Shown here: positions 37,109 through 46,718 of the stretch, in pieces
How positions within the stretch are numbered: the first letter of the stretch is position 1
Layout: every line of letters begins with the position of its first letter
NCBI GenBank assembly: GCA_964460465.1
Contig: CAYWSB010000001.1
Location: 62,001-126,000 of the forward strand
Source: SLRI01 sp964460465
GTDB taxonomy: Bacteria > Pseudomonadota > Alphaproteobacteria > Geminicoccales > Geminicoccaceae
Direction: 5' to 3'
Length of the DNA: 64,000 nucleotides
Position numbers and translations under genes: made by a program
The notes under the pieces: generated by a model
Seen by the model: only the letters and a program-made list of their open reading frames with translations
The model's database searches: none
What the model was told of the DNA's origin: nothing

Positions 37109-37813
37109 TCACGACCCGGGCGGCTCAGCCCCATCGCCGGGCAGCCTGCGGTCGTCGGGCCTCGTCTCGGACGGCGCGTCATCCGTCCCGCCCTCCCCGC
37201 TCGCGCCGGCACGTTCCGAGGGCGCGGTCGAGCGGAAGAGACCCGCTGCCTCCAACTCGTCGAGCCGGGGCAGATCGTCAAGGGCGGCGAGCCCGAACTG
37301 GTCGAGAAAGTCGGCGGTGGTCACCCAGGTTACCGGGCGCCCCGGCACCTCGCGGCGGCCCTTCGGCGTCACCCAGCCCGCCTCAACCAACTGGTCCAGC
37401 GTCCCCTTGGCGACCGGCACGCCGCGGACCGCCTCGATCTCGGCCCGCGTCACCGGCTGCTGGTAGGCGATGATGGCCAGGGTCTCCATCGCCGCCTTGG
37501 AGAGGCGCCGGCGGCGCGCCTCGGTGCGCTCCAGATGCGGCGTCACCATTGCGGCCGTCCGGAACGCCCAGCGCCGGCCGTGCCGCTCGAGCCGGATGCC
37601 ACGCCCGGCATAGTCCGCCTGGAGCTCGTCCAGCAGGTCGCGCACGAGCCTGCCGTCCCGGACATGCGCCTGCAGCAGCGCCTCGTCGAGAGGCTCGGCG
37701 GACTGGAAGAGCAGCGCCTCGATGACGAGCTTGCTCTCGATCGCGGCCAGGGGGCTCGCCGCCGCCGTCTCCAGCGTCTCGGCCGGCGCGTCCGGCGGCT
37801 CCGGCGCCGTCAT
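37109..37813 (-). CDS. scpB: segregation and condensation protein B
   Basis: 234 aa. Two winged-helix domains, with the conserved core RRRRLSKAAMETLAIIAYQQPVTRAEIEAVRGV and GRREVPGRPVTWVTTADFLDQFGL. ScpB dimers bind ScpA in the SMC condensin complex. The start overlaps the scpA stop by 4 bp (ATGA). The C-terminal ~40 residues are Gly/Asp-rich and probably disordered. Confidence 0.94.
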   Translation of the reverse strand: MTAPEPPDAPAETLETAAASPLAAIESKLVIEALLFQSAEPLDEALLQAHVRDGRLVRDLLDELQADYAGRGIRLERHGRRWAFRTAAMVTPHLERTEARRRRLSKAAMETLAIIAYQQPVTRAEIEAVRGVPVAKGTLDQLVEAGWVTPKGRREVPGRPVTWVTTADFLDQFGLAALDDLPRLDELEAAGLFRSTAPSERAGASGEGGTDDAPSETRPDDRRLPGDGAEPPGS

Positions 37814-38553
37814 CGTCGGCGGATCCTGATGGGGCCGAACGGGCGATCCTGGTCGAGCTCGACCGTGCCGCGCTTGGCGAGCTCGAGGCTGGCCACCAGC
37901 GAGGCCGCGAGGGCCGAGCGGTCGAGAAACGCATCGTCGAGGCCCGGCGGCAGGAAGCTGCGCAGATCCTGCCAGTCGCGGCCGGCCAGCAGCCGGGAGA
38001 GCCGGTCGAGCGCAGCCTCGACACTCATCGCCTTTCTCGGCACGAGGCGAATGCTCTGCCGCCGCCGGCGGGCCATGACCTTGGCATAGGCCTCGAGCAG
38101 CCCGGCCAGATCGGCCCGCCAGTGGTCGTCGAAGGCCACGGGAGCAGGCTCGGGGCTGCCGCGCACCAGCCGCTCGGCACCGAGCAGCGGCCGGCCCTCG
38201 AGCCAGACCACGGCGTTGCGGATGGCATCGAGCTTGCGCAGCCTGAGCGCCAGCGCCTCGGCCATGGCGTCGACGTCGTCCGCCTCGCGCTCCTCCCTGG
38301 GCAGCAGGAGCTGCGACTTCATGAAGGCGAGCCAGGCCGCCATGACCAGATACTCGGCCGCCAGCGTCAGCTCGCGCGCCCGGGCGTCCTCGAGATAGGC
38401 GATGTACTGGTCGGCGAGTGCCAGGATCGAGATGCGCGTCAGATCGACCTTCTGCCCGCGGGCCAGGTCGAGCAGCAGGTCGAGCGGCCCCTCGAAGCCG
38501 TCGAGATCGACGACGAAGGCGTGTCCGGTGGCCGGGTCGAAGGGCGCCAGCAT
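37810..38553 (-). CDS. scpA: segregation and condensation protein A
   Basis: 247 aa. The kleisin start VDLDGFEGPLDLLLDLARGQKVDLTRISI and the middle AAEYLVMAAWLAFMKSQLLLP are diagnostic. It bridges SMC heads and binds ScpB. The ATG at 38553 shares one base with the stop of the M50 protease gene (TGATG), so translation is coupled; a GTG one codon earlier is possible. Confidence 0.94.
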   Translation of the reverse strand: MLAPFDPATGHAFVVDLDGFEGPLDLLLDLARGQKVDLTRISILALADQYIAYLEDARARELTLAAEYLVMAAWLAFMKSQLLLPREEREADDVDAMAEALALRLRKLDAIRNAVVWLEGRPLLGAERLVRGSPEPAPVAFDDHWRADLAGLLEAYAKVMARRRRQSIRLVPRKAMSVEAALDRLSRLLAGRDWQDLRSFLPPGLDDAFLDRSALAASLVASLELAKRGTVELDQDRPFGPIRIRRR

Positions 38554-39239
38554 CACCAGCCCGTCAACATCAGGATCAGGCCGTGCACGAACTGCACGAT
38601 CGGCAAGAGCACGGTGGCGAGCGGGTTGAAGGCGAATCCCAGCTCGCGAGCCAGGAGCGGCAGGACGAAGATGATGCCGAGGAGGATGAACAGGCCGTAG
38701 GGCTCGGTTCGGGCGAAGCGACGGGCGAGCGGCATCGGCAGGAGGCCGGTCAGCACCCGGCCGCCGTCGAGCGGCAGCAGGGGCAGCATGTTGAAGCAGG
38801 CGAGGACGACGTTGATCAGGAGAGCGTTGTCGAGGTTCTGCCAGATCCAGTCGCCGACATCGCTGGTCGAGCCGACGAAAAAGTGCATCGCCAGGGCGGC
38901 GAGGAGGGCCAGGGCGATGTTGATCGCGGGCCCGGCCAGGGCCACGAAGATCATGTCGCGCTTGGGGTTGTGCAACCGGTGGAAGGCCACCGGCACCGGC
39001 TTGGCCCAGCCAAAGAGAAAGGGAGCTCCAATCACGAGCAGCATGCCCGGCAGGATCAGCGTGCCCACCGGATCGACATGGCGGATCGGGTTGAAGCTGA
39101 GTCGTCCCAGCGATTTCGCCGTGTCGTCGCCGAGCTTCCAGGCGGCCCAGGCGTGCGCCGCCTCGTGCAGCGTGATCGCCAGGATCACCGGCAGGAACCA
39201 GACCGACAGGGTGTGGCCGAAGCTGGCGAGATCAAACAC
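38553..39239 (-). CDS. M50-family site-2-type membrane protease
   Basis: 228 aa. The zinc motif HEAAHAW lies in the first membrane segment and the third ligand in NMLPLLPLDGGRVL. There is no PDZ domain, so it belongs to the short rhomboid-like S2P homologues common beside scpA and nagZ rather than to RseP. Substrates are unknown. GTG 39239 has AAGGGA upstream and overlaps the nagZ 3' end by 8 bp. Confidence 0.87.
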   Translation of the reverse strand: MFDLASFGHTLSVWFLPVILAITLHEAAHAWAAWKLGDDTAKSLGRLSFNPIRHVDPVGTLILPGMLLVIGAPFLFGWAKPVPVAFHRLHNPKRDMIFVALAGPAINIALALLAALAMHFFVGSTSDVGDWIWQNLDNALLINVVLACFNMLPLLPLDGGRVLTGLLPMPLARRFARTEPYGLFILLGIIFVLPLLARELGFAFNPLATVLLPIVQFVHGLILMLTGW

Positions 39240-40272
39240 TCGTCGTCCCTTGGCCGAGACAGCCCTCGAGCTCGGCGAGCAGCACCTCGACGGACGGCCC
39301 GGTCGGCGGGGCCGCGGGGGCCAGTGCCTGCAGCATCGCCAGCTTGTCGTCCGGCAAGGCCGGCACGGCCGCGAGGACCGCCTCGAGCTCGGCCGCATCG
39401 CCGTTGCAGTGCAGGGCGAGATCGCAGCCGGCGGCGAGCGACGCCGTGGCCCGGTCCGCGATCGGCCCGGCGAGCGCCTGCATGCTCAGATCGTCGCTGA
39501 ACAGCAAGCCGTGAAAGCCGATCTCGCCGCGGATCACGTCGCCGATGATCCGCGGCGACTGGGTCGCCGGGCGGGCGGGGTCGAGCTGCGCGAAGACGAT
39601 GTGGGCGGTCATGCCCATGATCCTGCGGCCGAGCGGCGGTGCGGCGAGCGGCTGGAACGCGCGCCAGTCGGTCCGCGCCAGCTCCGCCTCGGAAGCCGTC
39701 ACCCGCGGCAGTTCGAGATGGCTGTCGACGGTTGCCCGGCCATGCCCCGGCAGGTGCTTGATCACCGGCACGACGCCGGCCGCCAGGAGAGCTTCGGCAT
39801 AGACCCGGCCGAGGGTCGCCACCAATGCAGGGTCGGCGGCGAAGGCGCGATCGCCGATCGCCCGCGTCGTCTCCGGCCGCAAGAGGTCGAGGCAGGGGGC
39901 GCAAACGACGTCGATGCCCACGCCCCTGAGCATCCGCGCGATCACCGTCGCATGCAGCCGGGCGGCGCGCTGGCCCGCCACCGATTCGCGCTCGGCCAGG
40001 AGGCCGATGGCGCGTACCGCCGGCAGGGCCGGCCAGGCCGGCGGTCCCAGGCGCTGCACCCGGCCGCCTTCCTGGTCGACGAGCACGGGCAGCCAGCGAT
40101 CGGGGTGCAGGGCCTTGAGCGCGGCGGTGAGAGCCGCGAGCTGCAGCGGATCGACGCAATTGCGGCGGAACAGGATGAACCCGGCCGGTGGTGTCGCTCG
40201 GAACAGCGCCCGCTCGGTCTCGGTCAGGGTCGGCCCGGCGATCCCGACGACGGCAGCACGGACGTCGCTCAA
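39232..40272 (-). CDS. nagZ: beta-N-acetylhexosaminidase
   Basis: 346 aa, GH3. Motifs: PVLVDQEGGRVQRL, the substrate loop VIKHLPGHGRATVDSHLELP and the nucleophile Asp in GLLFSDDLSMQAL. NagZ removes GlcNAc from anhydro-muropeptides during wall recycling, complementing the lytic transglycosylase at 2.8 kb. A TTG start at 40272 overlaps the stop of the SPOR gene by 4 bp (TTGA), as in a coupled operon. Confidence 0.92.
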   Translation of the reverse strand: MSDVRAAVVGIAGPTLTETERALFRATPPAGFILFRRNCVDPLQLAALTAALKALHPDRWLPVLVDQEGGRVQRLGPPAWPALPAVRAIGLLAERESVAGQRAARLHATVIARMLRGVGIDVVCAPCLDLLRPETTRAIGDRAFAADPALVATLGRVYAEALLAAGVVPVIKHLPGHGRATVDSHLELPRVTASEAELARTDWRAFQPLAAPPLGRRIMGMTAHIVFAQLDPARPATQSPRIIGDVIRGEIGFHGLLFSDDLSMQALAGPIADRATASLAAGCDLALHCNGDAAELEAVLAAVPALPDDKLAMLQALAPAAPPTGPSVEVLLAELEGCLGQGTTSV

Positions 40273-41450
40273 GAAGTCGGCTCGACGATGAAACAGTCGG
40301 TGCCGCGGGCCTGGAGCGCCGAGCAAACGGCGCTGGCGCCCGCCCGGTCGGCGAACGGACCCGCCTGCAGTCGGTAGAACGTGTTGCCGCCGATCACCGC
40401 GCGCTGCACCCGGCTGCGCAAGGGGCCTAGCACCGTCGGGTGCTGCTGCTGGAGGCCGGACCAGGCGCCAGCCGCCGCCGCCTCGTCGCGCACCGCCAGC
40501 AGCTGCACCCCGTAGGCGCCCTGGAAATCCGGGGCCAACGCGGGCGACGGCAAGGCGGCGACCCGGGTCTCGACCGGTGCCGCAACCGGTGCCGGCGGTG
40601 TGGGGGCTGGCGCCGCGGCGGCGGGTGGCGGCGCGGGTGGCGGTGGCGGCGTCAGGGCCGGTGCCGGTGTGGCGGCAGCAGTCGGCGGGGCCGGGGCAGC
40701 GGGCGCCGATGCTGCCGGCGTCGAGGGCGTGGGTACCGATGCTGCTGGCAGAGGGGCTTGGCCCACTTGGCTCTCGAGCGCCGCGACCTCGCGCTCCGGC
40801 AGGGTGATGCCGTCGGCCGGCAGCGGCAGCGCGTCGACGTCGGCGCTCTCGGCCGCGAAATCGGCGGGGCCCGGCCCAGCAGCAGGCTCGATCGGCGCCA
40901 CATCGGCCTGGCCGTCGACGATCTCCGCCAGCAGCATGTCGAGCGAGTCGCCAGGTCCGTCGACGGCAGCGACACCCGGCCCGGTGGTCGGCACCGCGAT
41001 CGCAAGATCGGTGTCGGACCGCGGCTCGGCCTCGAGCGGCTCGGGAATGACATCGGCGGTCGACCGGGGGGCCGTCGATTCGCGCGGCACGATGCGCTCG
41101 ACCCGGACCGGCGAGTCGGGCTCATCCAGGGCACGGACAACGGCCGACTCCTCGTTGACCAGCGGCAGCCCGCCGCGCTCGTCGGGCTGGTGCTTGATCG
41201 GGTTGGCGTCGGCGCGGATCAGCGGCGGCGCCTCGTCGCCGCCCGGCATCAGGTCCTGGTAGGCAAACCAGATGACCCCGCTGAACAGGGCCAGCACCAG
41301 CGCGACGATGCCGCCCACCACATAGCGTCTGACGCCAGTCCTGCCGCGCCCGCCGCCGTGGCCCTTCCTGGCCGCCCCCGTCTGGGTCGGCGAGCGGCGC
41401 AGGCCGGCGACATCCAGATCACGCTCGTCGGGAGGGTGGGGTGATCGCAA
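40269..41450 (-). CDS. SPOR-domain membrane protein
   Basis: 393 aa: a short cytoplasmic start, one membrane helix (YVVGGIVALVLALFSGVIWFAYQ), a long Pro/Ala-rich periplasmic stalk, and a C-terminal SPOR domain (YGVQLLAVRDEAAAAGAW ... RAVIGGNTFYRLQAGPFADRAGASAVCSALQARGTDCFIV). SPOR domains bind glycan strands stripped of stem peptides at division sites, so a role in septal wall remodelling is likely. The TTG at 41450 is chosen because AAAGGAA lies 7 nt upstream. It stands between argS and nagZ, the usual alphaproteobacterial order. Confidence 0.87.
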   Translation of the reverse strand: MRSPHPPDERDLDVAGLRRSPTQTGAARKGHGGGRGRTGVRRYVVGGIVALVLALFSGVIWFAYQDLMPGGDEAPPLIRADANPIKHQPDERGGLPLVNEESAVVRALDEPDSPVRVERIVPRESTAPRSTADVIPEPLEAEPRSDTDLAIAVPTTGPGVAAVDGPGDSLDMLLAEIVDGQADVAPIEPAAGPGPADFAAESADVDALPLPADGITLPEREVAALESQVGQAPLPAASVPTPSTPAASAPAAPAPPTAAATPAPALTPPPPPAPPPAAAAPAPTPPAPVAAPVETRVAALPSPALAPDFQGAYGVQLLAVRDEAAAAGAWSGLQQQHPTVLGPLRSRVQRAVIGGNTFYRLQAGPFADRAGASAVCSALQARGTDCFIVEPTS

Positions 41451-41497
41451 AGCTCGGTTCCTTTCGTTGCCCGCCGTAGCTTCCCGCAGCTCGCGGC

Positions 41498-43246
41498 CTA
41501 GTGCATCTCCTCGACCGGGGCCACGCCCATGAGCCGCAGCCCGTTGGCGATGACCTGCCGCACGGCCGTCAGCATGGCCAGCCGTGCCCGGCTGAGTGCC
41601 GGCTGCTCCTCGATCAGGAAGCGCAAGCCGCCATCCTCTTTGCCACGGTTCCACAAGACATGAAAGTCGCTGGCCAAGTCATGAAGATAGAAGGCGATCC
41701 GGTGTGGCTCGTGCTGCAGGGCAGCGCTCTGCACGGTGCGCGGGAAGAGGAGCGCGGTCTTGAGCAGCTGGAGCTCCGCCGGATCCGCGAGCCGGCCGAG
41801 CTCGGCACCGGCCGGGTCGTCCAGCCAGGCTCCATGCGCATCCGCCGCGGCGTTGCGCAGCACGGAGCAGATCCGCGCATGCGCGTACTGGACGTAGAAC
41901 ACGGGATTGTCGCGGGACTGCTCGACCACCTTGGCGAGGTCGAAATCGAGCGCTGCGTCGTTCTTGCGGGTCAGCATGATGAAGCGGAAGACGTCCTTGC
42001 CGACCTCGTCGACGACGTCCTTCAGCGTGACGATGCGCCCGGCCCGCTTCGACATCTTCAAGGGCTGGCCCGCATCCATGAGGTTGACGAGCTGGCAGAG
42101 CCGGACGTCGAGCTCGGCCCGACCCTCGGAGAGGGCCTTTACCGCCGCCTGCATTCGCTTGACGTAGCCGCCGTGATCGGCGCCCCAGACGTCGATCATC
42201 TGGGCGAAGCCGCGTCGAAACTTGTCGAGGTGGTAGGCAACGTCGGCGGCGAAATAGGTCCAGGCCCCGGAGGACCGCTTGAGCGGCCGATCGATGTCGT
42301 CGCCATAGTCGGTCGAGCGGAAGAGGAGCTGAGGCACCGGCTCCCAGTCGTCGAGCTGCTTGCCCTTGGGCGGCGGCAGCGTGCCCGTGTAGAGCAGACC
42401 CAGCCGGTCCAGATGGGCGAGCGCGCCCTCCACCTTGCCGGCCTCGACCAGCGCCCGCTCCGAGGTGAAGACGTCGAAGGTGACGCCAAGTGCCGCCAGA
42501 TCGGCGCGGATCCGCTCGAGCATGAAGGCCGTGCCGTCCCGGCCGAACGTGTCGAGCCACTCGACCTCGAGCCGACCGCGCCATCGGTCGCCATCGCGCT
42601 CGGCGATCGCTTCGGCCACCGGCACCAGCTCCTTGAGCGGGTAGAGCCCATCGGGCACCGGCCCCGGCGCATCGCCCAGGGCCTCAAGGTAGCGGTGGTG
42701 GATCGATCGCGCCAGGATCTCGATCTGGGCACCCGCGTCGTTGACGTAGTACTCGCGGGTGACGGCGAAGCCGGTAAAGGCGAGGAGCTCCGCCAAGGCG
42801 TCGCCGAAGACGGTGCCGCGGCCGTGGCCGACATGCAGCGGCCCCGTCGGGTTGGCCGAGCAGAACTCGACATTGACCCGCTCGCCCCGGCCGACGGCCG
42901 AGCGGCCGTAGTCAGGCCCCGCCGCCAGCATCACCGGCACCTGCGCCTGCACGAAGGCATCGGTGAACGCCATGTTGACGAAGCCCGGCGGCACCGCGTC
43001 GGCACTGGCCAGGACGTCTACAGCGCGGAGCTCCGCGGCCAGCGCCTCCGCGATCGCCAGGGGCTTCATCCGCGCGGGCTTTGCCAGAATCAGCGCCGCA
43101 TTGGTCGCCGCATCACCATGCTCGCGCTCGCGGGGCGGCTCGACCGTGATCCGCTCGAGCGGCAAGTCGGCCGGCAACGTCCCCTTCCGGACCAGCCGCC
43201 CGAGGGCCTCGTGCACGGCGACGAGCAGGGTGTCGAACGGATTCAT
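41498..43246 (-). CDS. argS: arginyl-tRNA synthetase
   Basis: 582 aa, class I. The HIGH-type motif is ANPTGPLHVGHGRGTVFGD, the KMSKS-type motif KMSKRAGRIVTL, and the DALR anticodon-binding domain lies at the C-terminus (DFHVLWNRGKEDGG). The N-terminal Arg-S domain begins NPFDTLLVAVHEALG. It charges tRNA-Arg. ATG 43246 begins just before the conserved domain; the frame is open for 22 further codons. Confidence 0.96.
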   Translation of the reverse strand: MNPFDTLLVAVHEALGRLVRKGTLPADLPLERITVEPPREREHGDAATNAALILAKPARMKPLAIAEALAAELRAVDVLASADAVPPGFVNMAFTDAFVQAQVPVMLAAGPDYGRSAVGRGERVNVEFCSANPTGPLHVGHGRGTVFGDALAELLAFTGFAVTREYYVNDAGAQIEILARSIHHRYLEALGDAPGPVPDGLYPLKELVPVAEAIAERDGDRWRGRLEVEWLDTFGRDGTAFMLERIRADLAALGVTFDVFTSERALVEAGKVEGALAHLDRLGLLYTGTLPPPKGKQLDDWEPVPQLLFRSTDYGDDIDRPLKRSSGAWTYFAADVAYHLDKFRRGFAQMIDVWGADHGGYVKRMQAAVKALSEGRAELDVRLCQLVNLMDAGQPLKMSKRAGRIVTLKDVVDEVGKDVFRFIMLTRKNDAALDFDLAKVVEQSRDNPVFYVQYAHARICSVLRNAAADAHGAWLDDPAGAELGRLADPAELQLLKTALLFPRTVQSAALQHEPHRIAFYLHDLASDFHVLWNRGKEDGGLRFLIEEQPALSRARLAMLTAVRQVIANGLRLMGVAPVEEMH

Positions 43247-43274
43247 CGAAAGGTCCAATGAAGAGAAGAACGGA

Positions 43275-44480
43275 TCAGGGGCGAAAGCCGGTGAGCTTGA
43301 ACAGCCTGTCATGCTCGTCGACGGCGAAGCGGTCGGTCATCCCGGCCACATAGTCGCGCACGGCATCCGCGGTAGCGGCACTGCCGGGCTCGCCGGCCCG
43401 TGCCTGCCAGCGGTCGGGCAGGCACTCGGGCGCCCGGAGCAGGAGCTCGACCAACTCGGTGACCAGCTGCCGCGCCGTTCGCGCCATGCGGTTGACCTTG
43501 TAGTGCCGGTACATCCGCTGGTGCAAGAAGGCGCGCAGCGCCTGCACGGCGGTCGCCATATCAGCGGAGAAACCGGCCAAGGGCCGGCCGGCCTCGCGCA
43601 CGTCGTGGACCGTCAGGGGCTCGGCCTCGGCCAACCGCCGCCCGGTCTCCAGGACGAGATCGGCCACCATCCGGTCGATCAGCCGCCGGTTGACCTCGTG
43701 GATCAGCCTCCGCCTGTCCACACCCGGATACGCAGCCTCCACCTCGCCCACGACCCCACCGACCAGCGGCAGGGCCACGAGATCGGCGAGGCCGAAGAAG
43801 TCGGCCCGAAGCCCGTCATCCATGTCGTGGTTGCAATAGGCGATGTCGTCGGCAATGGCGGCGAGCTGCGCCTCGAGCGGCGGCTGCAGGCCCAGCTGCA
43901 TCGCCCCCGCTAGCGGATGCTGGGCGATCGCCGCCGGCGGCGCCCTGAGCGGCCCATTGTGCTTGACCAGGCTCTCCAGAGTCACGGCCGAGAGGTTGAG
44001 CCCGTCGAACAGCGCATAGCGCTGTTCGAGTCGGGTCACGACCCGAAAGGTCTGGACGTTGTGGTCGAAGCCGCCGAAGGCCGCGAGCGCCGCATCGAGA
44101 GCCCACTCGCCGGCATGGCCGAACGGGCTGTGGCCAAGATCATGCGCCAGAGCCACGGCCTCCGCCAGGTCCTCGTCGAGGCCGAGCGCCCGCGACAGGG
44201 TGCGGGCGATCTGTGCCACCTCGAGGCTATGGGTCAGGCGGGTGCGGTAGTGGTCGCCCTCGAAATTGACCAGCACCTGGGTCTTGTACTCGAGCCGGCG
44301 GAACGCCGTGGAATGGACTACCCGGTCGCGATCGCGCTGGAAATCCGAGCGGAGGTCGCTCGTCGGCTCCGCCACAAGCCGGCCGCCGGAGAGCGCCGGC
44401 TGGGCCGCGAACGGCGCGGGCGAGCGTGCCGAAGTGGGCGACTGGAACGATGCCAAGCTCGGCTGGGCCCGGTTTGACAA
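43275..44480 (-). CDS. dgt: dGTPase-like deoxynucleoside triphosphate triphosphohydrolase
   Basis: 401 aa. The HD metal site is visible: HSTAFRRLEYKTQV, RTRLTHSLEVAQIARTL, ALAHDLGHSPFGHAGE and the later Asp in ADDIAYCNHDMDD. It hydrolyses dNTPs to deoxynucleoside and tripolyphosphate; alphaproteobacterial members act on several dNTPs. A TTG start (44480) is the only early candidate, and it lies within the putative erpA promoter region. argS follows on the same strand with a 28-bp gap. Confidence 0.9.
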   Translation of the reverse strand: MSNRAQPSLASFQSPTSARSPAPFAAQPALSGGRLVAEPTSDLRSDFQRDRDRVVHSTAFRRLEYKTQVLVNFEGDHYRTRLTHSLEVAQIARTLSRALGLDEDLAEAVALAHDLGHSPFGHAGEWALDAALAAFGGFDHNVQTFRVVTRLEQRYALFDGLNLSAVTLESLVKHNGPLRAPPAAIAQHPLAGAMQLGLQPPLEAQLAAIADDIAYCNHDMDDGLRADFFGLADLVALPLVGGVVGEVEAAYPGVDRRRLIHEVNRRLIDRMVADLVLETGRRLAEAEPLTVHDVREAGRPLAGFSADMATAVQALRAFLHQRMYRHYKVNRMARTARQLVTELVELLLRAPECLPDRWQARAGEPGSAATADAVRDYVAGMTDRFAVDEHDRLFKLTGFRP

Positions 44481-44501
44481 GAGTCGGTGGCTTCTTACAT
44501 T
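44474..44501 (+). promoter_or_regulatory. putative promoter of erpA
   Basis: TTGACA (44474-44479) is a perfect -35 box; TACATT follows after 16 bp (44496-44501, 4/6). The expected transcription start is ~33 bp before the erpA ATG. The -35 overlaps the divergent dgt start codon. Confidence 0.5.
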
Positions 44502-44540
44502 GGTGGCGGTGATCGATGCATGCGAACATAGGTGTGGCCG

Positions 44541-44903
44541 ATGGGCGAGATCAAGGCAGCTGAGACGTCACGCCCGGCGCCGCTCCAGGTGACCGCCAAC
44601 GCCGCGCGCCGGGTCCGGCAGATCATCGAGGCCGAGGGCAAGGACGGGCTGGCGCTTCGCGTCAGCGTCTCCGGCGGCGGCTGCTCCGGCTTTCAGTACC
44701 ATTTCGCCCTCGACGACAAGGTCGAGCCCGATGATGTCGTCATCGAGCGGGACGGTGTGGCGGTGCGGGTCGACGGCATGTCGCTGATGTACGTCCTGGG
44801 GTCGGAGCTCGACTTCGTCGAGAACCTCACCGGCTCCTACTTCCGGGTCAGCAACCCCAACGCCACGGCGAGCTGCGGCTGCGGCACCTCCTTCGCCATC
44901 TGA
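44541..44903 (+). CDS. erpA: iron-sulfur cluster insertion protein ErpA
   Basis: 120 aa, A-type carrier. The three cluster cysteines are in SGGGCSGFQY and SCGCGTSFAI at the C-terminus. The family passes Fe-S clusters to apo-proteins; IspH, encoded at 25.4 kb, is a known ErpA client in E. coli. AGGTG lies upstream of ATG 44541. The place next to dgt and xthA is common in alphaproteobacteria. Confidence 0.92.
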   Translation: MGEIKAAETSRPAPLQVTANAARRVRQIIEAEGKDGLALRVSVSGGGCSGFQYHFALDDKVEPDDVVIERDGVAVRVDGMSLMYVLGSELDFVENLTGSYFRVSNPNATASCGCGTSFAI

Positions 44904-44930
44904 AACGCTGGCGAAGATGGTCGCCTGGCC

Positions 44931-45695
44931 ATGAAGATCGTGACCTGGAACGTCAACTCGATCCGCAAGCGCGAGGCCATCGTCCTGGACTGGCTCGCCG
45001 CCGCCGACCCGGACGTGCTCCTCCTGCAGGAGACCAAGGTCGTCGACGCGAGCTTCCCGCGGGCCGGCTTCGAGCAGCGGGGCTACCACTTGGCGCTCTT
45101 CGGCGAGCCCGGCCGCAACGGCGTGGCGATCATCGCCAAGGCGCCGATCGAGGACGTGAGGTCGGGCCTGCCCGGCGACGACGACGCCCAGGCCCGCTTT
45201 ATCGAAGGCACCGTCGACGGTGTCCGCGTGGCGTCGGTCTACGTCCCCAACGGCACCACTGTCGATTCCAACAATTTCGCCTACAAACTCCGCTTCCTCG
45301 ATCGCTTGCGTCGGCATGCCGTCGACCGCTTGGAGCGCGACACACCCTTCGTCATCGGTGGCGACTTCAACGTGGCGCCGGAGCCCGCCGACGTCTACGA
45401 CCCCGAATCGTGTGAGGGCACCATCTGTTACCACCCCGCCGAACGCCACGGCCTGCGCGGCCTCGTCAACCAGGGCCTCTACGACGCCTTCCGCGCCGTC
45501 CACCCAACCCGCCGCCAGTACACCTGGTGGGATCTCCGCGGCGGCTCCTGGGAGCGCGACGAAGGCCTGCGCATCGACTACCTCCTCCTCTCGCCCCAGG
45601 CCACTGACCATCTCGAGGAAGCCGACAGCGATCCCAGGACCAGGGCCGGCAAAGGCGTCTCCGACCACATCCCGACTTGGTGCGTGCTGGGATGA
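44931..45695 (+). CDS. xthA: exodeoxyribonuclease III
   Basis: 254 aa. Motifs: TWNVNSIRKR, LLQETKVVD with the metal Glu, VYVPNG, VIGGDFNVAPEPADVYDP with the catalytic Asp/Asn, YTWWDLRGGSWERDEGLRIDYLLLS, and the final His in VSDHIPTW. It is an AP endonuclease and 3' exonuclease of base-excision repair. It lies 27 bp downstream of erpA and is probably cotranscribed. Confidence 0.95.
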   Translation: MKIVTWNVNSIRKREAIVLDWLAAADPDVLLLQETKVVDASFPRAGFEQRGYHLALFGEPGRNGVAIIAKAPIEDVRSGLPGDDDAQARFIEGTVDGVRVASVYVPNGTTVDSNNFAYKLRFLDRLRRHAVDRLERDTPFVIGGDFNVAPEPADVYDPESCEGTICYHPAERHGLRGLVNQGLYDAFRAVHPTRRQYTWWDLRGGSWERDEGLRIDYLLLSPQATDHLEEADSDPRTRAGKGVSDHIPTWCVLG

Positions 45696-45848
45696 AGGAC
45701 CAAAGAAAGAGTGCGATGCGGGGGCAAAGATCGGCTCGATTGGTGTTGGTCCAGCAGATTGGACCGTCCGACGCGGACCAGCCCGGCGACGGAGGTCGAG
45801 ACCGATCGTGTCGTCGGCAGCTTGCGCAGGATAGCGAGGTGGTACCAA

Positions 45849-46430
45849 GCGAGGTAGCTGCCGCGGAGGGCTTGTTCTTCCGGGCGTCGTAGCAGGCAGC
45901 CTCGGCCTCGGCCGGCGGGGCGTTGCCGCTGGGCTCGAGGTGCCGGCGGTGGTTTAGCCGGTCGACATCCTGCGAGCTGCAGCGAAGCAAGCCCGGGAGC
46001 GCAACTGCGGCCTGCGGCGGAAGGCCGAGGGCCCGGGTGGCGAGTTCGACGGCCTGGAGCTTGTGCCAGGGCCGCGGCGTTGGATCACCCCGGTCCAGTA
46101 GGGGCCGATGACCGCTGGTGCCAAGAAATTTTCGTCGCTGTCGAAGACGTCGCCGACGGAGGGCAACATGCCGGACTCGGCGAGCCGCTCCGTGTACTCG
46201 ATCGGGAAGTCTGGAACACCGTGACTGCTGTGGTGGATCGGGCCATCAGGCCGCACCGGGCGCCGATCGTGCAGTGCTTGTTCCTGGGCGTCGAGGACGA
46301 AGCCGGCGCTCGATGCGGAAGAAACACGCCGACCCCCCCCTCTGTCCAGCGATTGGCCGGCAGGCGAAGGCGTCGATGACGAAGGCCGTGTAGACGAAGC
46401 CAAGGCAGGTCGAGACAGAGGTGAAGTCGG
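45849..46430 (-). mobile_element. IS3-family transposase OrfB fragment, frameshifted
   Basis: Pieces of the DDE domain appear in several minus-strand frames: DFTSVST and GFVYTAFVIDAFA near 46360-46430, AGFVLDAQEQALHDRRPV near 46260-46310, YTERLAESGMLPSVGDVFDSDEN and VIQRRGP near 46075-46200, and the C-terminal NHRRHLEPSGNAPPAEAEA near 45890-45950. An active copy would have SVGDSYDNALAE-like sequence in one frame. No orfA, terminal repeats or target duplication could be seen. Confidence 0.75.
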
Positions 46431-46494
46431 AAAGGCGGCCCCAGGGTGCGGGCCCGGATCCCCGCGACGCCAGTGCCCTGGTCTGGAGCTGTGA

Positions 46495-46670
46495 CTGCAG
46501 GCACGGGCGATGCCGAGGGCCAGGTGCGTCTTACCCAAGCCTGTGCCGCCGACCAGCACCATGTTGCCTTGACTTGCCAAGAAGCCGCCGCCGGCGAGGT
46601 CGCACACCAGGCTTCCGCGAACGGACCCGGCGATTACCGTGTCGGTAAAGACGAACGCGTCGATTTCCCC
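46495..46670 (-). mobile_element. IS21-type IstB ATPase fragment
   Basis: A minus-strand frame reads FLASQGNMVLVGGTGLGKTHLALGIARAC, which is the Walker A region of IstB (helper ATPase of IS21 elements). It is cut off after this and continues directly into IS3-like sequence, so one element probably inserted into or recombined with the other. No istA is visible. Confidence 0.7.
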
Positions 46671-46718
46671 CGCCATGAAACTTTTGGGCGAACAGTAAAT
46701 GGCTATTATCAACTTTTA